Assembly: GCA_963971575.1 (NCBI GenBank)
Contig: OZ020617.1
Coordinates: 40,582,606 to 40,646,605 of the forward strand
Direction: 5' to 3'
DNA: 64,000 nucleotides
DNA from: Liopterus haemorrhoidalis
Lineage: Eukaryota > Arthropoda > Insecta > Coleoptera > Dytiscidae
The number at the start of each line of letters is the position of its first letter. The stretch's first letter is position 1. The notes below the pieces were generated by a model that worked only from the letters and a program-made list of their open reading frames with translations, did no database searches and was not told the DNA's origin. This document shows positions 10,216 through 20,670 of this stretch, in pieces. A program made the position numbers and the translations under genes.

Positions 10216-11347
10216 TTTCCGCGTCTCCATATCGCCAGGGTTTGGGATGCAGTCGTGTGTATTTAGCTGCATTAGTATCTAGTATGACGCGGTTCAAAAG
10301 GTTGCTGAAGTTTGCGATTAGTGGACGCTTGACGATTAGTGGACAAAATCCTGAAATATATTTTTTGGTATTTGTATGGGTAATCTTTATAAGCAAAAAG
10401 AATACATAAATTATTATCTTATTAGTTCTTTTACGTAATTATTATATTAATCATTTCATTTTAGGGTTTTGTAGATAGGACCACCAAGTAACTCTTATAA
10501 CTTCACTCATGTTTCTGTCTGTCTGTTCGGTAGAAATTGTAGCCAAACGGCTGAACATAGAAAGTTGAAATTTGGCATGCCAATACAACTTTAAAAAAAA
10601 AAAAAACTTAAGAAAAATACTGAGAGTTCAAAAAAATACACACCGAGATAAATATAAACAATTATGTATTTAATAAAAAAATAAATAGTCTTTTAAAATT
10701 TTCAATGGCATACCAAATAAAACCTCTTAATGTGTGGATCAACAAGCATAAATTTATTTTTGAAAATTCATTTTTTTAGGTTTTTTTTTTTGCCAAAAGC
10801 ATGCCAAAATTTTTTTTGTCCCCCATCCTATCTCTCCGAGTGCAAATGACTATCGACAAGGTATAGTATAGACCTCTAGAAGCCCAACTAACCTTACTTA
10901 CAATAGTGTTAAAAGTAACAGGATGGCACTAACGTCAGAGCACAAAATTTAAAATAAGCCCTGCTTAACCAGAAGGACAAATATTTTCAAAGCAGAACAT
11001 ATAAGTTAGGCAGAACATGATCATCTAAAAGAAGACGATCCTACCCAAAGGAGTAAGGTTGGTCACCTTATATTATCAAATAGGGCGAGATTAATAAAGA
11101 GTTATATTATGTAAATGCCACAATAATTGTTTTAGTACCACAGGTTATGGTAATTTTCAATGTGGTCGATAAATCAATGACATAATAATAAAATAATGTA
11201 TATATAAACACTGTTTTAATAATTAATAAACATTTGTGCAACGGGTATATTTATTTGTTTGTTTATACGTATCTACAAATGCCGAAAAGAGATCTACTAC
11301 TATTGAGGTATGATTGGAACAAAAAATATATATTTTAGATATACCTA
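10216..11347. other. Intergenic, low-complexity and possible old repeat
   Basis: Includes GTAGCCAAACGGCTGAACAT and AAAGTTGAAATTTGGCATGC near 10540-10580, wording typical of dispersed insect repeats, and A-runs. Nothing else recognised. Confidence 0.3.
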
Positions 11348-11519
11348 AGCAGTTCACTTTTGTAAGAATAAACTAAGAGGAAAATTTGTTTTTAATAGTT
11401 TGCACCTTTGAAATGTTTGTCATGTTGGTATTAAAAAATGTCACTACTTTAAAATGTCGATCCATTTGACATCTGTCATAATGAAAAATGATAGTTTGTT
11501 CTTACAAAAGTGAACTGCT
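11348..11519. mobile_element. MITE family 2 (TA-flanked), 172-bp copy
   Basis: AGCAGTTCACTTTTGTAAGA at the left and its inverse TTCTTACAAAAGTGAACTGC at the right, with TA on both sides. Inner sequence includes the family module GTTTGCACCTTTGAAATGTT in the opposite orientation to the next copy, with a shorter interior. Confidence 0.8.
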
Positions 11520-11525
11520 TATATA

Positions 11526-11811
11526 AGCTGTTCACTTTTGTAAGAACACACTAGATCTGGTTATTTTGGTTACTTTTATGGTGTGTTACTGACTTTAAAT
11601 GTCAATTAACAATATTCCTTACGCTGTAAAACCGACTTTAGGTTGATAAGGTTATGATCATTATAATTAAGATATCATTTTTCAATATGTCAAATGGATC
11701 GACATTTTAAAAAAGTGACATTTTTTAATACCAACATGACATACAGCTTCAAAGGTGCAAACTATTGAAAAAAAAATCCCTCTTAGTTTGTTCTTACAAA
11801 ATTGAACAGCT
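11526..11811. mobile_element. MITE family 2, 286-bp copy
   Basis: Terminal repeats AGCTGTTCACTTTTGTAAGA / TTCTTACAAAATTGAACAGC, flanked by TA. Near-identical to the copy at 20671-20964 over its whole length. It sits 6 bases from the previous copy. Confidence 0.85.
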
Positions 11812-11829
11812 TATATGTATATATACTAT

Positions 11830-12723
11830 CAGTGTTGTAATGTATCTAGGTATTTGTATCTAGATACAGTAACTAGATACTGTGCAAGTATCTAGTTACT
11901 GTATCTAGGTACATTTTAAAATATGTATCTGTATCTGTATCTAGATATTTAAATCAGTATCTAAGTATCTGTATTTAAGGTACTTTTTTCAGATACTTTC
12001 CTATTTTGTCTTTTTCAAGGCCTTTTTACAAAATATGTCCTTACGATTTTTCAAACCTGTGATCAAAATAAAACAATTTATGGAGGGATTTTTTTTTATT
12101 GTTGTTTATAAAAAAAAAAAAACTACAGTATATTGCATATTTATAACATCATGAAAGTTAACTCAAATTTTAACAGGAGTTTAATTTAAATAAAATTTAT
12201 GGAAGGTTTTTATCTTTGTTAAACAAAGATGTACACCACATGTTTCGCATTTGAAATGCGTATAACCCTTGCAGCCTGGCAATTTACTTTGCAAAATTAT
12301 CTTTGCAAACTATAATAATAATAATAATAAAAACACGTTTAGTAACAATATTTAAAGGTTGTTTGGGTAACTGTTGTTAATAAAATTATTTCATTTAAAA
12401 AAAATAAATTATTAGCAAACTAGTTTCGGCGTAAGCCATTTTCAGAGCTGGAAATACAATTACATTTTATTAAAATTTTATAGATAAAAATAAATTAAAG
12501 AAATAAATTATAAGTTTGAGAATTATGATAAAATACAAGTTCTATATGTAATTAATTAAATTTTGGTAAACATTCTTTTAATTATTTATTTATTTTTTTT
12601 TTTTTAAAAAAGGATCTAGATACTTTTTAAAATTTGTATCTATATCTGCATCTAGATACATTTTTCCTCAAGTATCTGTATCTGTATCTAGATATATTTT
12701 CAAATGTATCTATTACAACACTG
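11830..12723. mobile_element. Non-autonomous hAT element with GTATCTAGATAC subterminal repeats
   Basis: Terminal repeats CAGTGTTGTAATGTATCTAG and (inverse) AATGTATCTATTACAACACTG within the ends, flanked by a perfect 8-bp duplication TATACTAT (11822-11829 and 12724-12731). Both ends hold many copies of TATCTGTATCTAGATA, a pattern typical of subterminal transposase-binding repeats. The 894-bp interior has no transposase that I recognise. A right-end fragment of the same family lies at 46680-46767. Confidence 0.88.
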
Positions 12724-12731
12724 TATACTAT

Positions 12732-13061
12732 TATATAAAGTCCAGATACTTTATATTATAGAATAATGTTTTTATAAACATATAAATAAGGATTCGAAGA
12801 TACATTTATATAGGGTGACCAGATTTCAGTGAAGGGAAACCGGGACAGAGTAAAAAAACGAAATGAATATAAAACATAGATAAAGAAAGAAATAGATACG
12901 AAACTGACGTTATATTTTTTTAAACCAAATTAGCGCTGTAGTTGTTGGGTTATGGAACTAAAAGTGTTGGGGGAGGAAAGGGGTGGAGTTTCCCGGGTGT
13001 TTCAAATGCTTCAGTGGATATAATTGTGCACATAATTATATGTTATTATTAAATGAAACAA
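12732..13061. other. Intergenic with a hAT-like terminus
   Basis: AGGGTGACCAGATTTCAGTG near 12815, followed by AAACCGGGAC, resembles the GACCA...GTCCCGG hAT terminus also seen at 1739-1762; its partner was not found. Confidence 0.35.
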
Positions 13062-13139
13062 TTGTTATGATTTATTTTGTCTATTTTTAATATTATTAAC
13101 GACAACAATATTAAAAATAGACAAAATAAATCATAACAA
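13062..13139. repeat. Perfect 33-bp hairpin
   Basis: 13062-13094 is exactly reverse-complementary to 13107-13139 with a 12-base loop ATTAACGACAAC. The stem is nearly all A+T. It could be a foldback remnant or, less likely, a small-RNA precursor. Confidence 0.85.
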
Positions 13140-13307
13140 GTGTAACATTTAATTATGTTTACAATTAAGAACAGGCAGTTAGGAATTATACAGAAACGGA
13201 AAAATAATAACTAGCAGAAATAATTATTTATTAAGAAGTAGACTAACATATAACATAATATTACTAATACTTAATATTTACTTTAATATTTAAATTTTAA
13301 ATATTTG

Positions 13308-13523
13308 CTATTTACTTTTTCTCCTATTATTAAAACAATCCGGGATAAAATGTTTTTTACACGCACGAACTCTGTTATATATCACTTCCATGGACAAGCC
13401 ATCCAATTTTGGATTTCCAATGTTCCTCATCCACGTTTTATATAATTCCGGAACCTCACGTGTCTTCGGGTTTGGTAGACGATATCTAGTAGGTTCACTA
13501 CTATCACACCCTAAACAAAGCAT
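13308..13523 (-). pseudogene. THAP-type zinc-finger fragment
   Basis: The 71-residue frame has the C-x2-C ... C-x2-H spacing of a THAP domain: CLGC at residues 3-6 and ACKKHF at about 53-58, with a W (KTWMRNIGN) in the centre and YRLPNP in place of the usual FPKNP. THAP domains bind DNA and occur in host factors and in P-element-type transposases. After CFNNRR the minus strand reads AAAAAGTAAATAG, which could be a splice donor (GTAAAT), so this might be a first exon. No downstream exon was found. It could be a real exon, a pseudogene or a P-element scrap. Confidence 0.5.
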
Positions 13524-13644
13524 TTAACACCCATTTTCCGTATTGAACAATGAAATTATAAAATTAGAGAATAACTACGCACAAAATCACAATTAAAAAA
13601 ACGATTAATGCTAATGACAGAAGACGATTTTGACACTAATTACA

Positions 13645-13790
13645 GATATTGGGTGCATTCGAGTTGTACAGGGTAGAGCGAGCACTGAGCGAACAGTTGA
13701 TGGTGACGTCATGAATAGAGCACTAACGGAGCGCAGCAACTCGAATACGGAGCGACCATTGTTGTGACGTAATGTTTGTAAAATCGAACC
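13645..13790. repeat. Imperfect inverted repeat around GGTGCATTCGAGTTG
   Basis: GGTGCATTCGAGTTG near 13651 and GCAACTCGAATACGG near 13734 are partly reverse-complementary. The similar GGGTGTATTCGAACTG occurs near 32488. Probably a small MITE end. Confidence 0.4.
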
Positions 13791-13860
13791 CTACAATTTT
13801 AGGCGGCGTTTTTACTGTCAGATTAGTTCACGTCAGTCGTGAATAAAAATTATATATTAT

Positions 13861-14010
13861 CTGTCTCATTTTCTAATACGAAACTAAGAGGAAAATTTTA
13901 TTTTTTATGTTGTATATTTAAAATATCATCTTAGGGTGGTAATTCTGAAGTGGCACCTTTCAAAATATTTGACATATATAACACAATTTTGTCAATCGCG
14001 ATTTTGACAT
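13861..14010 (+). mobile_element. MITE family 3 fragment, copy 1
   Basis: TCTCATTTTCTAATACGAAA followed by the module ATCATCTTAGGG and GTGGCACCTTTCAAA; the same order recurs at 14131-14290. Right terminus not seen. Confidence 0.6.
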
Positions 14011-14130
14011 GAATAATTGCTCACTTGAAGGTTTTATGAAAAACAACATTGATTTGATACTGGTGGTGCCATCTCTTGCCTAGGCCGATTAATTTTCAAC
14101 CTCCCCTCTTATATAATAAATATGTCTCAT

Positions 14131-14290
14131 TTTGTAATACGTAACTAATAGGGAAATTTAATTTTTTATGTTGTACATTTAGAATATCATCTTAGGGCTG
14201 TAATTATGAAATGGCACCTTTCAAAGTATTGACATAACAAATCACAATTTTGACATGTCAATCGCAATTTTAACATGTCAATTTGGGCAG
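14131..14290 (+). mobile_element. MITE family 3 fragment, copy 2
   Basis: Begins TATGTCTCATTTTGTAATAC, the terminus of the complete copy at 58015-58194. Direct repeat of 13861-14010. Confidence 0.6.
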
Positions 14291-14353
14291 GGTCAGCTTC
14301 AATTTCTTTTTCTGTCAGATTATATTAATTTACTCACAAAAAAGTACTTATAT

Positions 14354-14517
14354 AGCCTGTTTGTTTGGTTCAAGCGGAACTAGATTTTGAATTCTAGTAA
14401 CTGTTAACGTTCGATTGAAGCTTTTGATCATTTTGTTTAGCAAAAGCCAGATTCAAACGTTAAAAATTTAGCTCCTGACAACTTAAGAAAATTAAAATTC
14501 CATTTGGTCCAGCTTAA
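14354..14517. mobile_element. MITE family 1, short subfamily, diverged copy
   Basis: CCTGTTTGTTTGGTTCAAGC followed by GGAACTAGATTTTGAATTC. Internal module TGATCATTTTGTTTAGCAAA is shared with 14528-14707 and 57839-58003. Confidence 0.6.
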
Positions 14518-14527
14518 ATATTTTAAA

Positions 14528-14707
14528 GTCTGTTCCTTTGGATTAGGCGGAACTAGATTTTTAATTCTAGTTACTTTTACCGATTGATTGAAACTTTTGA
14601 TCATTTTGTTCAGGAAAAGCCAACTTCAATATATAAAAAAATAGCTAATGACAACTTACAAAAATGAAAATTCCAGTTAGTTCCGCCTAATCGTTTGGAA
14701 TAGACTG
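14528..14707. mobile_element. MITE family 1, short subfamily (180 bp)
   Basis: Left end GTCTGTTCCTTTGGATTAGG and right end CCTAATCGTTTGGAATAGAC are inverted. TA follows the right end. It lies directly after the diverged copy, making a tandem. Confidence 0.75.
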
Positions 14708-14810
14708 TATGTATGTATCAAAATATTTATATGTCAGATACCTAAAAAATATATAACTGCGTAAAAACAAATTATCTAAATTTTCCATAATATCTGCAAA
14801 TTGACACATA

Positions 14811-15127
14811 CAGTCTGTTCCAAACGCTTAAGCGGAACTAGATTTTGCAACCTAGTTACTTTCATCGTTTAAATCGTGCCTTTCGGCCGTTTTGTTTAAG
14901 CTTTGTAAATCATACTTGCAATAAACATTTTTTGGTTAAGGTTAATATCATTTTAAAATTTCATTTTCTTTATATTTTGATTTTTTGTGTCATTCTTAAT
15001 ACAAATTTCCCATTTATTTATTTTTTTGTCGTTAAAATATCTAAAAAAAATATTTAATTTTGACATGTGTCATTCGTTTCCATGGGAAAAAAAATTTCCA
15101 TTAAGGAAAATAGCAACAGTTTCCATA
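14811..15127. mobile_element. MITE family 1, long subfamily, reverse orientation, truncated
   Basis: Starts CAGTCTGTTCCAAACGCTTA after TA and carries the 3' module of the family (ATCGTGCCTTTCGGCCGTTT) in inverse order. The body continues to about 15090 (TTCGTTTCCATGG) without the other terminus. An A-rich tract follows. Confidence 0.7.
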
Positions 15128-15772
15128 TACAGTCTGTTTCAAACGCTTAGGCGGATCTAAATGGGAATTTCGTTCATTTAGGTTGTCACGACAAGGGACC
15201 TTGCTTGGGTTATTTCATTTTTCACGTTGGACTGTCAAAATTTAAAATTACAACAATGAAACCATGGAAACGAATGACCTATGTCAAAATTAAATTATTT
15301 TTTTATATATTTTAATGACAAAAAAATTAATAAATGGGAAATTTGTATTAAGAATGACAAAAAATCAAAATATAAAGAAAATGACAATTTAAAATGATAT
15401 TAACCTTAACCAAAAAATGTGTATTGTAAGTATGATTTACAAAGCTTAAACAAAACGGTCGAAAAGCACGATTTAAACGATGAAAGTAACTAGATTGCAA
15501 AATTTATGGTCTATTTCAAAGTATATTGTCAAAATTGACATGTGTCAGTTGACAGTGCAGTGATTTATAAGTGTTAAAAATAGGTATTATTTTGATATGG
15601 CTCATATTTTAAGTCATTGAATAGCCTCCTTTTGTGCGTGCGTATACTGTGAATGATAAATAAACTGATTTTTTTACATTGCATATACTTACGTTAAATT
15701 ATAATAAATCGTGTTTCTTTGTGTCGATTAAATCAACAATTAACAAATGTAAAATTAAAATTGGCCTGAAAT

Positions 15773-16942
15773 ATGGCCGAACTTAATGATGAAATAGAAA
15801 TAGACTGTGATTTAGCACATAATGAATTAAATCTAAGTGAAAACGAAAAAACTTTTTGTGAAAATCTTACACCTGCCATTCAATTTTGTATAAATCCTAT
15901 TAATAATGAGTGGACACAAGTCAAGTCAAGAAAAAGGCCGGCAGGGTCCCAACTAATCAACAATGAACCAAAAAAATTCTCTATAAATATAAAAAATAAA
16001 TTTCAAGCACTTGAAAATGATAATGAAGTTGAAATTGAACAAAGAGACCCTAAACCTCCAGCTATCTTTATACCAACTGTGTTAAGATATCAAACTCTTA
16101 TCGGTACACTAGACAAAGTAGCTAAAGATGAATATAAATGCAAAACTATTGGTAATGATGAAGTAAAAGTACAGTGTACTACTCTAACAGTATACAGAAA
16201 TGTAGTTAAAATATTAAAGGAGCAAAATACTTCTTTCCACACGTACCAACAAAAACAGGAAAGAAAATATAGAGTTGTGCTACGCAATATGCACTACTCA
16301 GCTAACACAGATGACTTGAAAGAAGAAATAGAAAGCTACGGCCACAAAGTAGCTAATATTCACAATATTACCCATAGAATTAAAAAAACACCGTTATCTA
16401 TGTTTTACATCGATCTTTATCCTGCTGATAACAATAAAGAAATATACAATATTAAATACTTGCAATACTCCGCAATTAAACTTGAAGAACCCCACGTTAA
16501 AAGACAAATAGCGCAGTGTGCACGTTGTCAACGTTACGGACATACGAAGTCCTATTGTTACCGCCCGCCGAGATGCGTTAAATGCGGGCAAAATCACCTG
16601 ACTAAAGACTGCAGAAAAGAAGAAACAGTACAACCAACGTGTGCGCTATGCAAGGAAGCGCATCCCGCTAATTACAAAGGATGTACTGTCTACAAAGAAT
16701 TACAACAGAAAAAGTATCCACCTTTAAGACCAAGAAATTTTCGCAATACAACACAACTAAACCAACAATTTATCCAGCCAGGTGTATCATATGCCCAGAT
16801 AACAAATGCAAATAATAACAACAATGCAAATAACAACAACGTCGCAAATAATACAAAACTAGAGGAAATGATGGTTAAACTAATGGAAAGAATGGACACC
16901 ATGCTAAACCTTTTAACAACTCTAGTGTCTAAAATAAAATAA
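15773..16942 (+). CDS. Jockey ORF1, gag-like RNA-binding protein
   Basis: 389 residues. The first 120 residues are acidic then Lys-rich, followed by a folded region (residues 150-240; YRVVLRNMHYSANTDDLKEE resembles a PRE_C2HC/RRM-like gag fold). Three zinc knuckles follow at about residues 248-300: CARCQRYGHTKSYC, CVKCGQNHLTKDC and CALCKEAHPANYKGC. The C-terminus has an Asn-rich spacer (residues near 343-358) and a Met/Leu-rich helix. The stop TAA overlaps the ORF2 ATG as TAATG (16940-16944), so ORF2 is probably reached by termination-reinitiation. The expected role is to coat element RNA and escort it to the nucleus. Confidence 0.9.
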   Translation: MAELNDEIEIDCDLAHNELNLSENEKTFCENLTPAIQFCINPINNEWTQVKSRKRPAGSQLINNEPKKFSINIKNKFQALENDNEVEIEQRDPKPPAIFIPTVLRYQTLIGTLDKVAKDEYKCKTIGNDEVKVQCTTLTVYRNVVKILKEQNTSFHTYQQKQERKYRVVLRNMHYSANTDDLKEEIESYGHKVANIHNITHRIKKTPLSMFYIDLYPADNNKEIYNIKYLQYSAIKLEEPHVKRQIAQCARCQRYGHTKSYCYRPPRCVKCGQNHLTKDCRKEETVQPTCALCKEAHPANYKGCTVYKELQQKKYPPLRPRNFRNTTQLNQQFIQPGVSYAQITNANNNNNANNNNVANNTKLEEMMVKLMERMDTMLNLLTTLVSKIK

Positions 16943-19635
16943 TGGATCAAACATTATATATTGCAGTATGGAACGCCAATGGTATGTCTCTGCACAGCCA
17001 GGAATTAAAAACTTTCATTGGTCATCATAATTTAGATATAGTACTTATATCTGAAACGCATTTTACAAATAAGTCTTATATAAATATACCACAATATTCC
17101 GTCTATACCACAAATCATCCGGACCGTACAGCGCATGGTGGAGCAGCTGTAATTATACGTAATAAGATTAAACATTATGTTATAGAAGAGCACTGCACTG
17201 ACTACTTACAGGCGGCAAGTGTTATGATAGAAAGTACGAGAGGACCTATAGCAATCTCAGCGCTTTACTGTCCACCCAAGCACATTATAAAAAATGAACA
17301 TTTTGAGCAGTTCTTCGAAAAACTTGGTACCAGATTTATAGCAGGAGGCGATTATAATGCCAAACATGTAGCCTGGGGATCAAGATTAATAAATCCAAGA
17401 GGTAGAGAACTACTAAAAACAATAACAGCGCAGCATCTACAACATGTGTCTACAGGAGAACCCACTTACTGGCCAACAGACAGGAAAAAAATTCCTGATC
17501 TACTAGACTTTTGTATAACAAAAGGAATAGCACAAAATTACATGACTGCTAAATCATGTCTCGATTTGTCATCGGATCATACTCCAGTGATGGTCACAGT
17601 TTCAACCCATTATCAAAATATAATTAAAACTCCCTCACTGCATAATAAACGAACAAACTGGGAATTGTTTCGAGACAACGTCACAGAAAAACTTAACCTT
17701 AACATAAAACTTAAATCTGAATCAGATATTGACGAAGCAACTGAGCACTTGACAACAGTTATACAAAGAGCTGCATGGGAATCTACACCACCTCAAAAAA
17801 ATGAAAAAACCCGAAATAATAGATCAGAAGAAATTAATAAGGCAATTGCAATAAAAAGAAAACTGAGACGCAGCTGGCAAAATCATAGAACACCGGATAA
17901 TAAAGCTAAATTAAATAGAGCCATAAAAGAATTAAAAAAAATGTTGTATGAAATTAAAAATAAATCATTTCAAAATTACCTGGAAAATTTATCTGCTACT
18001 GAGGCAACGGACTATTCACTATGGAGAGCGACAAAAAATCTAAAAAGGCCAACATTAGCTGTTCCCCCTCTAAGGAAAATAGATGGTACTTGGGCAAGAA
18101 GTGAGAAAGAAAAAACGGATACATTTGCTGAACACCTTGCAAATGTATTCCAACCTCACAACAGATCTACAAGCCAAACGGAAGAAAATGAAATCTTTCG
18201 CTTTTTAGAATCGCCACATCAACTTGCGCTACCATTGAAATCGTTCACTGTAACAGATATAGAAAATACTATACAAAATCACATAAATGCAAAAAAAGCT
18301 CCGGGTTATGATTTAATTACAGGCAAAATTCTAAAGGAATTACCAAATGAAGGTATAAAAATGATAACATTAATTTATAACGCAGTTATGAGACTGAACT
18401 ATTTTCCACAACAATGGAAAGTTGCACAAATTATTCTTGTACCTAAACCAGGGAAAAAAGCTGAAGAAGTAGCATCATATAGACCTATCAGTCTTTTGCC
18501 AATACTATCTAAAGTTTTTGAAAAACTCCTACTCCAGAAGATTTATCCACTACTAAGAGGTGTTATTCCAGATCACCAGTTTGGATTTAGAAAAAAACAC
18601 GGCACGGTAGAACAAATACATAGGGTAGTTAACAAAATCAGTGAAAGCATTGAAGAGAAGAAGTATTGTTCAGCTGCGTTCCTGGACATTGCACAAGCCT
18701 TCGATAAAGTCTGGCACCAAGGTTTACTATTTAAACTCAAAAAAATACTGCCATATACCCTTTATGAAATTCTAAAATCCTACTTAAGCAACAGATATTT
18801 CCAAGTTAAATATAAGCAAGAGTACAGCTGCCTCTATCCAATCAATTCAGGAGTCCCTCAGGGAAGTGTCCTAGGGCCAGTTCTTTATCTTATATTTACT
18901 GCAGACTTGCCAATTTCAGACAATGTATTTACTTCTACATTTGCTGACGACACCGCCATACTTGCGTCTCATGATAAGCCAAATTTAGCTTCACAATGTC
19001 TACAAAACTCTTTAAATAATATTGAATCTTGGCTAAAAAAATGGAGGATAAAGGCCAATGAATCCAAATCGGTGCATGTCACCTTCGCCACTAGGAGAGA
19101 CACCTGCCCCCCTGTTAAGTTAAATAATATAGAGCTGCCGCAAGAAGAAAGTTGTAAATATCTAGGCATGCACCTAGATCGACGACTTACATGGCGAAAA
19201 CACATAGCAGCCAAAAGAAAACAGCTTCAGCTAAAATTTATCCAGTTGCAATGGCTAATAGGACGAAAATCAAAATTAACACTTGAAAACAAATTATTAA
19301 TATATAAGGTTATATTAAAACCGATATGGACTTATGGAATCCAACTATGGGGAACAGCTAGTAAATCCAGTGTAAATATTATACAACGATTTCAATCGAA
19401 AATTCTTAGAACTATTGTAAAAGCCCCGTGGTACGTCAACAATAATATTATCCATGAAGACTTATGTGTACAATCGGTGACGGAAGAAATAACAAAATTT
19501 AGTGAAAAATATATAACCAAATTAAATGTGCATCCCAATAACTTAGCGGTGCAACTCTTGGACAATAGTGTAGAAATAAGAAGACTAAAACGATACAAAC
19601 CTTTAGACCTACCATATAGATTTATTAGTGTTTAA
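16942..19635 (+). CDS. Jockey ORF2, endonuclease and reverse transcriptase
   Basis: 897 residues, intact. Endonuclease motifs: AVWNANGMS, LISETHFT, GGDYNAKHVAWGS, LDFCIT and SSDHTPV, spanning residues 5-220. Reverse transcriptase motifs from about residue 480: ASYRPISLLPILSKVFEKLL, HQFGFRKKHGTVEQI, AAFLDIAQAFDKVWHQ, SGVPQGSVLGPVLY, and the catalytic FADDTAILAS. A thumb-like region follows and there is no RNase H domain or C-terminal CCHC. The start is fixed by the TAATG overlap with ORF1. The protein would nick target DNA and reverse-transcribe the element RNA in place. Length and motif order match the clade. Confidence 0.93.
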   Translation: MDQTLYIAVWNANGMSLHSQELKTFIGHHNLDIVLISETHFTNKSYINIPQYSVYTTNHPDRTAHGGAAVIIRNKIKHYVIEEHCTDYLQAASVMIESTRGPIAISALYCPPKHIIKNEHFEQFFEKLGTRFIAGGDYNAKHVAWGSRLINPRGRELLKTITAQHLQHVSTGEPTYWPTDRKKIPDLLDFCITKGIAQNYMTAKSCLDLSSDHTPVMVTVSTHYQNIIKTPSLHNKRTNWELFRDNVTEKLNLNIKLKSESDIDEATEHLTTVIQRAAWESTPPQKNEKTRNNRSEEINKAIAIKRKLRRSWQNHRTPDNKAKLNRAIKELKKMLYEIKNKSFQNYLENLSATEATDYSLWRATKNLKRPTLAVPPLRKIDGTWARSEKEKTDTFAEHLANVFQPHNRSTSQTEENEIFRFLESPHQLALPLKSFTVTDIENTIQNHINAKKAPGYDLITGKILKELPNEGIKMITLIYNAVMRLNYFPQQWKVAQIILVPKPGKKAEEVASYRPISLLPILSKVFEKLLLQKIYPLLRGVIPDHQFGFRKKHGTVEQIHRVVNKISESIEEKKYCSAAFLDIAQAFDKVWHQGLLFKLKKILPYTLYEILKSYLSNRYFQVKYKQEYSCLYPINSGVPQGSVLGPVLYLIFTADLPISDNVFTSTFADDTAILASHDKPNLASQCLQNSLNNIESWLKKWRIKANESKSVHVTFATRRDTCPPVKLNNIELPQEESCKYLGMHLDRRLTWRKHIAAKRKQLQLKFIQLQWLIGRKSKLTLENKLLIYKVILKPIWTYGIQLWGTASKSSVNIIQRFQSKILRTIVKAPWYVNNNIIHEDLCVQSVTEEITKFSEKYITKLNVHPNNLAVQLLDNSVEIRRLKRYKPLDLPYRFISV

Positions 19636-20670
19636 AATAAGTGTTGTTATGTAGTGTGTAGTCAGTAGTAACATATATAACTTCTAGTTGTACATAAAGG
19701 ATACCGTCATTGGGCGGTTTATCCGATCATGTCCATGTATATAATTAGACAATTTGCTTATTGTTTCTAACGAAACAGATTGTAAATATACAATGGAGAT
19801 AAATAAAAAAAAAAAAAAATTCAAAGTAGAAAAAAGTAGATAGCGTTGCGAACCGAGTACGATTTACACTGATCAAATACAGTATAGCGGGAAATTTAAA
19901 ATAAGTTACAACTAGGACATGGGCGTAGCAACTGGGTTAGCAAGTGATTTTTTTAATATAAAAAAGGTTAATAAGATATTGAAATAAACAAGGTAGATAA
20001 TACACTTACGTTATTTATACGACATAAATTCAGTTTAATGGGAAATTTGAAAAAGTTAAAAAAATATTAATTTTAAAAATTATGTACTATATATAAAAAG
20101 AGAGATTTGGCTAAAAGAGTTTGAACAAAGCAATAAAACAAACAATATATCTTCAGAACTAAAGTTTCTTATTTAAATAATTATTGTAAATACAAATTAA
20201 AAATATATGTATATACGAAGGTCTAAAAATTATATCAATAACTTCTTCTTTGGGCACAATCAGCTGGGCTGTCTTTTGGCCTCACATTAGTCCTCTCTCT
20301 TGATCTGTTAATTTTCAAGCGTCAAAAAATATTTATATGTCAGATAACCTAAAAAATATATAACGGCGTAAAAACAAATTACATGGAGAATTTTCTCCAT
20401 AAAATCTACGCCAAGAATATAAATAAAAGTCTAAATATGTCAATAATAACAAAATATATGAGAAAAATTAAATAATATAAATAATATATATTTCCAATGT
20501 ACGACACTGAACATCTGTCAACATGGACTAAAAACAATATTTTTACAGTGTAATAGAGATGACGATCTCAACCAATCCGAAGCAAGGACAAACAGCTCCT
20601 ATCTTCTTACAAACATTTTTCTACTTTGAAATAGACCATAGTTCCGTTTAACCGTTTGGAACAGACTGTA

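Larger units (their letters stand above)
15524..19819 (+). mobile_element. Full-length, apparently intact Jockey-clade LINE
   Basis: It is 4.3 kb, with a 249-bp 5' UTR, two overlapping open frames, a 3' UTR and an A-rich tail AATAAA then A-run at 19799-19819. A 9-bp duplication TTCAAAGTA at 15515-15523 and 19820-19828 bounds it. Endonuclease plus reverse transcriptase without RNase H, and three CCHC knuckles in ORF1, are the Jockey arrangement. Both frames are uninterrupted, so this copy could be active or very recent. Confidence 0.88.
15507..20638. mobile_element. TA-flanked inverted-repeat element hosting a Jockey LINE
   Basis: TGGTCTATTTCAAAGTA at 15507-15523, continued after the LINE by GAAAAAAGTAG at 19829, is the inverse of 20614-20638 (CATTTTTCTACTTTGAAATAGACCA). 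TA lies outside each end, and removing the element restores the GCAAAATTTAGTTCCG-type joint expected inside MITE family 1. Without the LINE it is about 0.83 kb and non-coding. A diverged partial copy of its right half is at 21383-21630. Confidence 0.78.
15130..20668. mobile_element. MITE family 1, long subfamily, split by nested insertions
   Basis: Left end CAGTCTGTTTCAAACGCTTA at 15130 and right end CCGTTTGGAACAGACTG at 20652-20668, flanked by TA (15128-15129, 20669-20670). Sequence up to 15504 and from 20641 together make a MITE of about 400 bp; everything between is the inserted element at 15507-20638. Confidence 0.8.

Noticed and set aside
14845..15057. 70-residue frame in the MITE at 14811
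   Set aside because: The same DNA is a non-coding MITE body repeated at 15130 and 33304, where the frame is not kept.
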